Positions 56,228 to 57,259 of a stretch of DNA of 57,259 nt are shown here, piece by piece. Positions within the stretch are counted from its first letter, which is position 1; every line of letters starts with the position of its first letter. The notes under the pieces were generated by a model. That model was not told where the DNA came from, made no database searches, and saw only the letters and a program-made list of their open reading frames with translations. This DNA comes from Sphingomonas bacterium (GTDB lineage Bacteria; Pseudomonadota; Alphaproteobacteria; Sphingomonadales; Sphingomonadaceae), in NCBI RefSeq assembly GCF_028293085.1, contig NZ_JAQGLC010000085.1, positions 1-57,259 of the forward strand, read 5' to 3'. Made by a program: the position numbers and the translations under genes.

Positions 56228-57259
56228 TTACCAATTGGTCATCGTGCCGTCTTCAAGACGGTTCACCGGGAGGTAGGCGCGCTTGTAGTCGTATTTGGCG
56301 GCGAGATCCTCATCGAGATCGACCCCCAAGCCCGGCTTGTCGCCGGGATGCATCATGCCGTCGGCAAAGCTATAGGCATGGGGGAAGACCGCGTCGGTTT
56401 CCTCAGTATGGCGCATATATTCCTGCACGCCGAAGTTCGGCACCGACAGGTCGAAATGGAGCGCGGCCGCCATGCACACCGGCGAGAGATCGGTCGCCCC
56501 GTGGCAGCCGGTGCGGACATTGTGCAGGTCGGCAAAGCTCGCGATCCGGCGCAGATGCGTGATGCCGCCGGCATGGACCACGGTTGCGCGGATATAGTCG
56601 ATCAGCTGCTCCTCGATCAGCTGTTTGCAGTCCCAGATCGAGTTGAAGATCTCGCCGACCGCAAGCGGGCTGGTGGTGTGCTGGCGGATCAGGCGGAAAT
56701 TGGCCTGGTTCTCGGCAGGCGTCGCATCCTCCAGCCAGAAGGGGCGGTATGGCTCCAGGTCCTTGCCGAGCCGGCCGGCCTCGATCGGGGTGAGGCGGTG
56801 GTGGATGTCGTGGAGCAGATGCACGTCCCAGCCGAGCGCCTCGCGGGCCTTGTCGAACAGGGCCGGCACCGAGCGGAGATATTTCTCGCTCGACCAGAGA
56901 TTCTCGGTCGGGAGATCGGCATCGGCCGGCTCGTAGAAATAACGGTCCTTCGAGACGCCATAGGTGGAGGCAAGCCCGGGCACGCCCGATTGCAGGCGGA
57001 TCGCCTTGTAGCCCTGCTCCTGGTAATGCAGCGCGTTGTCGACCGTCTCCTCGACCGTCTTGCCATTGGCATGGCCGTAGACCATCACGCCCTCGCGGCT
57101 CGCGCCGCCGAGCAATTGATAGAGCGGCAACCCCGCGATCTTGCCCTTGATGTCCCAGAGCGCGGTGTCGACCGCGGCGATCGCCGACATGGTGACGGGC
57201 CCCCGCCGCCAATACGCGCCCTTGTAGAGATATTGCCAGATATCCTCGATGCGGTGCGC
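56228..57259 (-). CDS. manD: D-mannonate dehydratase (enolase superfamily), C-terminal part
   Basis: The frame is open to the right window edge and gives about 343 residues; the N-terminus is missing. It resembles ManD of the enolase superfamily, which dehydrates D-mannonate to 2-keto-3-deoxygluconate. Visible motifs are [31 protein letters not shown] (metal and catalytic residues), [26 protein letters not shown] and [19 protein letters not shown]. Its neighbours encode UxaC and a UxuB-like enzyme, so the three steps from glucuronate to KDG are consecutive genes. The ATG at 57190 is internal, not the true start. Confidence 0.92.
   Translation of the reverse strand, partial: AHRIEDIWQYLYKGAYWRRGPVTMSAIAAVDTALWDIKGKIAGLPLYQLLGGASREGVMVYGHANGKTVEETVDNALHYQEQGYKAIRLQSGVPGLASTYGVSKDRYFYEPADADLPTENLWSSEKYLRSVPALFDKAREALGWDVHLLHDIHHRLTPIEAGRLGKDLEPYRPFWLEDATPAENQANFRLIRQHTTSPLAVGEIFNSIWDCKQLIEEQLIDYIRATVVHAGGITHLRRIASFADLHNVRTGCHGATDLSPVCMAAALHFDLSVPNFGVQEYMRHTEETDAVFPHAYSFADGMMHPGDKPGLGVDLDEDLAAKYDYKRAYLPVNRLEDGTMTNW

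Noticed and set aside
1..57259. tRNA, rRNA, insertion sequences, integrases, CRISPR arrays
   Set aside because: None was recognised on either strand. Gene order and base composition look like ordinary chromosome apart from AT-rich regulatory gaps.

Overview
The window is a GC-rich, gene-dense piece of bacterial chromosome. The gene families suggest an alphaproteobacterium of the sphingomonad group: a sphingan/GumC-like exopolysaccharide locus, FixL/FixJ, an NtrY/NtrC-like pair next to sigma-54 promoters, and uronate-polymer catabolism. This assignment is inferred from family content; no rRNA or tRNA gene, insertion sequence or CRISPR array was seen.

Layout. (1) 1-12592 is an exopolysaccharide region. 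A polymerase-like membrane protein (cut by the left edge) and a WbuB-like glycosyltransferase run leftwards. A tightly coupled rightward operon carries a DegT aminotransferase, a TylF-like methyltransferase, a split transketolase, a priming sugar transferase and a GNAT acetyltransferase. A leftward operon carries an O-antigen-ligase-like protein, a Wza/GumB-like lipoprotein, a Wzc-like tyrosine autokinase and a protein of unknown role. (2) 12619-22540 holds a small exported protein with a clear terminator, a PF14907-type nucleotidyltransferase, a coupled operon of three methyltransferases, a B12-type radical SAM enzyme and an amidohydrolase, then an HPr-kinase-like protein and two glycosyltransferases. 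It looks like a glycan or small-molecule tailoring cluster of unknown product. (3) 22622-29493 is one leftward operon: an SPFH-SHOCT protein, two DUF4178 zinc-ribbon proteins, a 48-residue membrane peptide, a DUF350 protein, a membrane-fused spermidine-synthase-like enzyme, a Tat-exported amine-oxidase-like flavoprotein and an AdoMet decarboxylase. It encodes a complete-looking but functionally undefined polyamine/membrane system. (4) 29579-32157 has a divergent pair of cell-division paralogues: an FtsZ-like protein with an altered T7 loop and a MraZ-like protein, separated by an AT-rich region with repeated GTTAAC-containing sites.

(5) 32354-36769 encodes a FixL-like kinase that keeps the haem-pocket residues, FixJ, and two stand-alone receiver proteins. 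A perfect FNR/FixK box lies upstream of the kinase. (6) 36785-40990 is a TonB receptor / YfiR / CHASE8-type hybrid kinase operon. (7) 41052-48709 is an NtrY-like kinase and an NtrC-type activator divergent from a tiny exported peptide and a MacB-type ABC exporter. The intergenic region has sigma-54 promoter matches and a tandem pair of palindromes 20 bp apart, which together read as a self-contained regulon. (8) 48955-57259 is a leftward catabolic operon (ManD, UxaC, UxuB-like, SGNH esterase, polysaccharide deacetylase, 2,5-dioxovalerate-type dehydrogenase, FMN reductase) for uronic-acid-containing glycans. Most operons use 4-bp ATGA/GTGA overlaps, which fixes many start sites.
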